Positions 44,955 through 45,345 of a stretch of 45,345 nucleotides of DNA are shown here, piece after piece. Position numbers and translations under genes: made by a program. How positions within the stretch are numbered: position 1 is the stretch's first letter; each line of letters opens with the position of its first letter. The notes under the pieces are model-generated. The model was not told where the DNA came from, searched no databases, and saw nothing but the letters and a program-made list of their open reading frames with translations. Source of the DNA: a virus; IMG/VR virus record IMGVR_UViG_3300034103_000330, positions 1 through 45,345 of that record; one strand, 5' to 3'.

Positions 44955-45345
44955 ACACCCGCCCGACAAACCAGAAGGAGATGATCATGTTGAAGACGGC
45001 GAGATCGTCTGCGCCCCACATCGTGACCAGCACTTCTTTCCAGTTGCCGTTTTGGTCCATGGCAATCAAGAAGGAAGCAATCTTCACAGAGGCGTACAGA
45101 GCCAGGAAGGCGTAGGTGACCATCGGGCGCACCAGCGCTGAGATTGCAGAAACAAACCACCCGGCATTCTTGGCGGTCTCAGACTGCTCCTTAAACGCCT
45201 GGGCCATCGTGTCCATCTCGGCCATCGTCATCTGCGCTTCGACCTGCCGCATGGCGATCTCACCACGGATCTTGGCAAACTCCATCTCGGCTTCAACCAT
45301 GCGAAGCTCATGCGCCCGTTCATTCTTCTTGTCAAAGAGTTTGAA
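44935..45345 (-). CDS. Holin-like membrane protein, 5' end missing
   Basis: The frame is open to the window edge. An ATG at 45300 lacks a ribosome site, so the gene probably starts beyond the window. A charged coiled coil (EMEFAKIRGEIAMRQVEAQM) is followed by a membrane segment (LVRPMVTYAFLALYASVKIA and on through SFLIAM) and a second one (VFNMIISFWFVGRVY). This layout resembles the phage/GTA holin of three membrane segments. Role: forming membrane holes for lysozyme. Stop overlaps the lysozyme start region by 20 bases. Confidence 0.7.
   Translation of the reverse strand, partial: FKLFDKKNERAHELRMVEAEMEFAKIRGEIAMRQVEAQMTMAEMDTMAQAFKEQSETAKNAGWFVSAISALVRPMVTYAFLALYASVKIASFLIAMDQNGNWKEVLVTMWGADDLAVFNMIISFWFVGRVYERSSK

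Overview
The window is most of the genome of a tailed dsDNA bacteriophage (Caudoviricetes), probably a podovirus. It encodes small and large terminase, portal, a scaffold-like protein, major capsid protein, an SU10-type head-tail adaptor, a nozzle/hub-like protein with a WVRF-GRPRK N-terminus, a tail fibre, an SLT-domain ejection protein, lysozyme and a holin-like protein. It has no tail sheath and no classical siphovirus tail module. The host cannot be fixed from sequence. The Cro/YdaS-type repressor, the DUF1376 (YdaU-like) replication genes and the small accessory families are common in phages of Betaproteobacteria/Burkholderiales, so that is my weak guess. I saw no integrase, DNA polymerase, RNA polymerase, tRNA, rRNA or CRISPR array.

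Layout. The switch is at 25586-25657. Leftward of it (minus strand) are a Cro/YdaS-like repressor, two DUF1376 replication proteins, a loader-like protein, small genes, a RuvC-like resolvase, a GDP-mannose 3,5-epimerase, a Ref-like HNH nuclease and a set of small genes. Those small genes carry three copies of a ~60-bp promoter-like repeat (19255-19318, 20171-20232, 20764-20828). Next come terS, terL, two glycosyltransferases, two large virion-type proteins, portal, a GroES-like co-chaperonin, scaffold, capsid genes and capsid-associated proteins down to position 1. Rightward (plus strand, 25658-30181) is a compact operon of about 14 mostly overlapping genes. It includes an SSB-like protein (26008-26664) and a PD-(D/E)XK nuclease (29201-29956). 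From 45345 down to 30265 (minus strand) lie holin, lysozyme, DUF5872 protein, adaptor, tail fibre, nozzle, a 1775-residue repeat protein, two internal-virion-type proteins and the SLT protein. This block ends at a strong rho-independent terminator (30180-30205). Both window ends fall in leftward genes of the lysis/late region. The simplest reading is a circular or circularly permuted genome cut inside the lysis region, with one ~40-kb leftward unit and one ~4.5-kb rightward unit.

Most notable is a possible phage glycosylation system. The GDP-mannose 3,5-epimerase keeps its catalytic Cys, Tyr, Lys and Lys at exact plant-enzyme spacing. Elsewhere there is a NodZ/fucosyltransferase-like enzyme next to a DxD glycosyltransferase, and a giant virion protein whose Gly-Thr/Gly-Ser tracts would suit O-glycosylation. 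Other points of interest are a short GG(F/L/V)(V/A) tag shared by several virion proteins, a duplicated helical domain in the giant protein, three C(UUCG)G hairpins without U-tracts, an opposite-strand gene inside the structural region, and a phage GroES.

No gene-free stretch exceeds 300 bases; the longest gaps hold the promoter-like repeats, the switch or the terminator.
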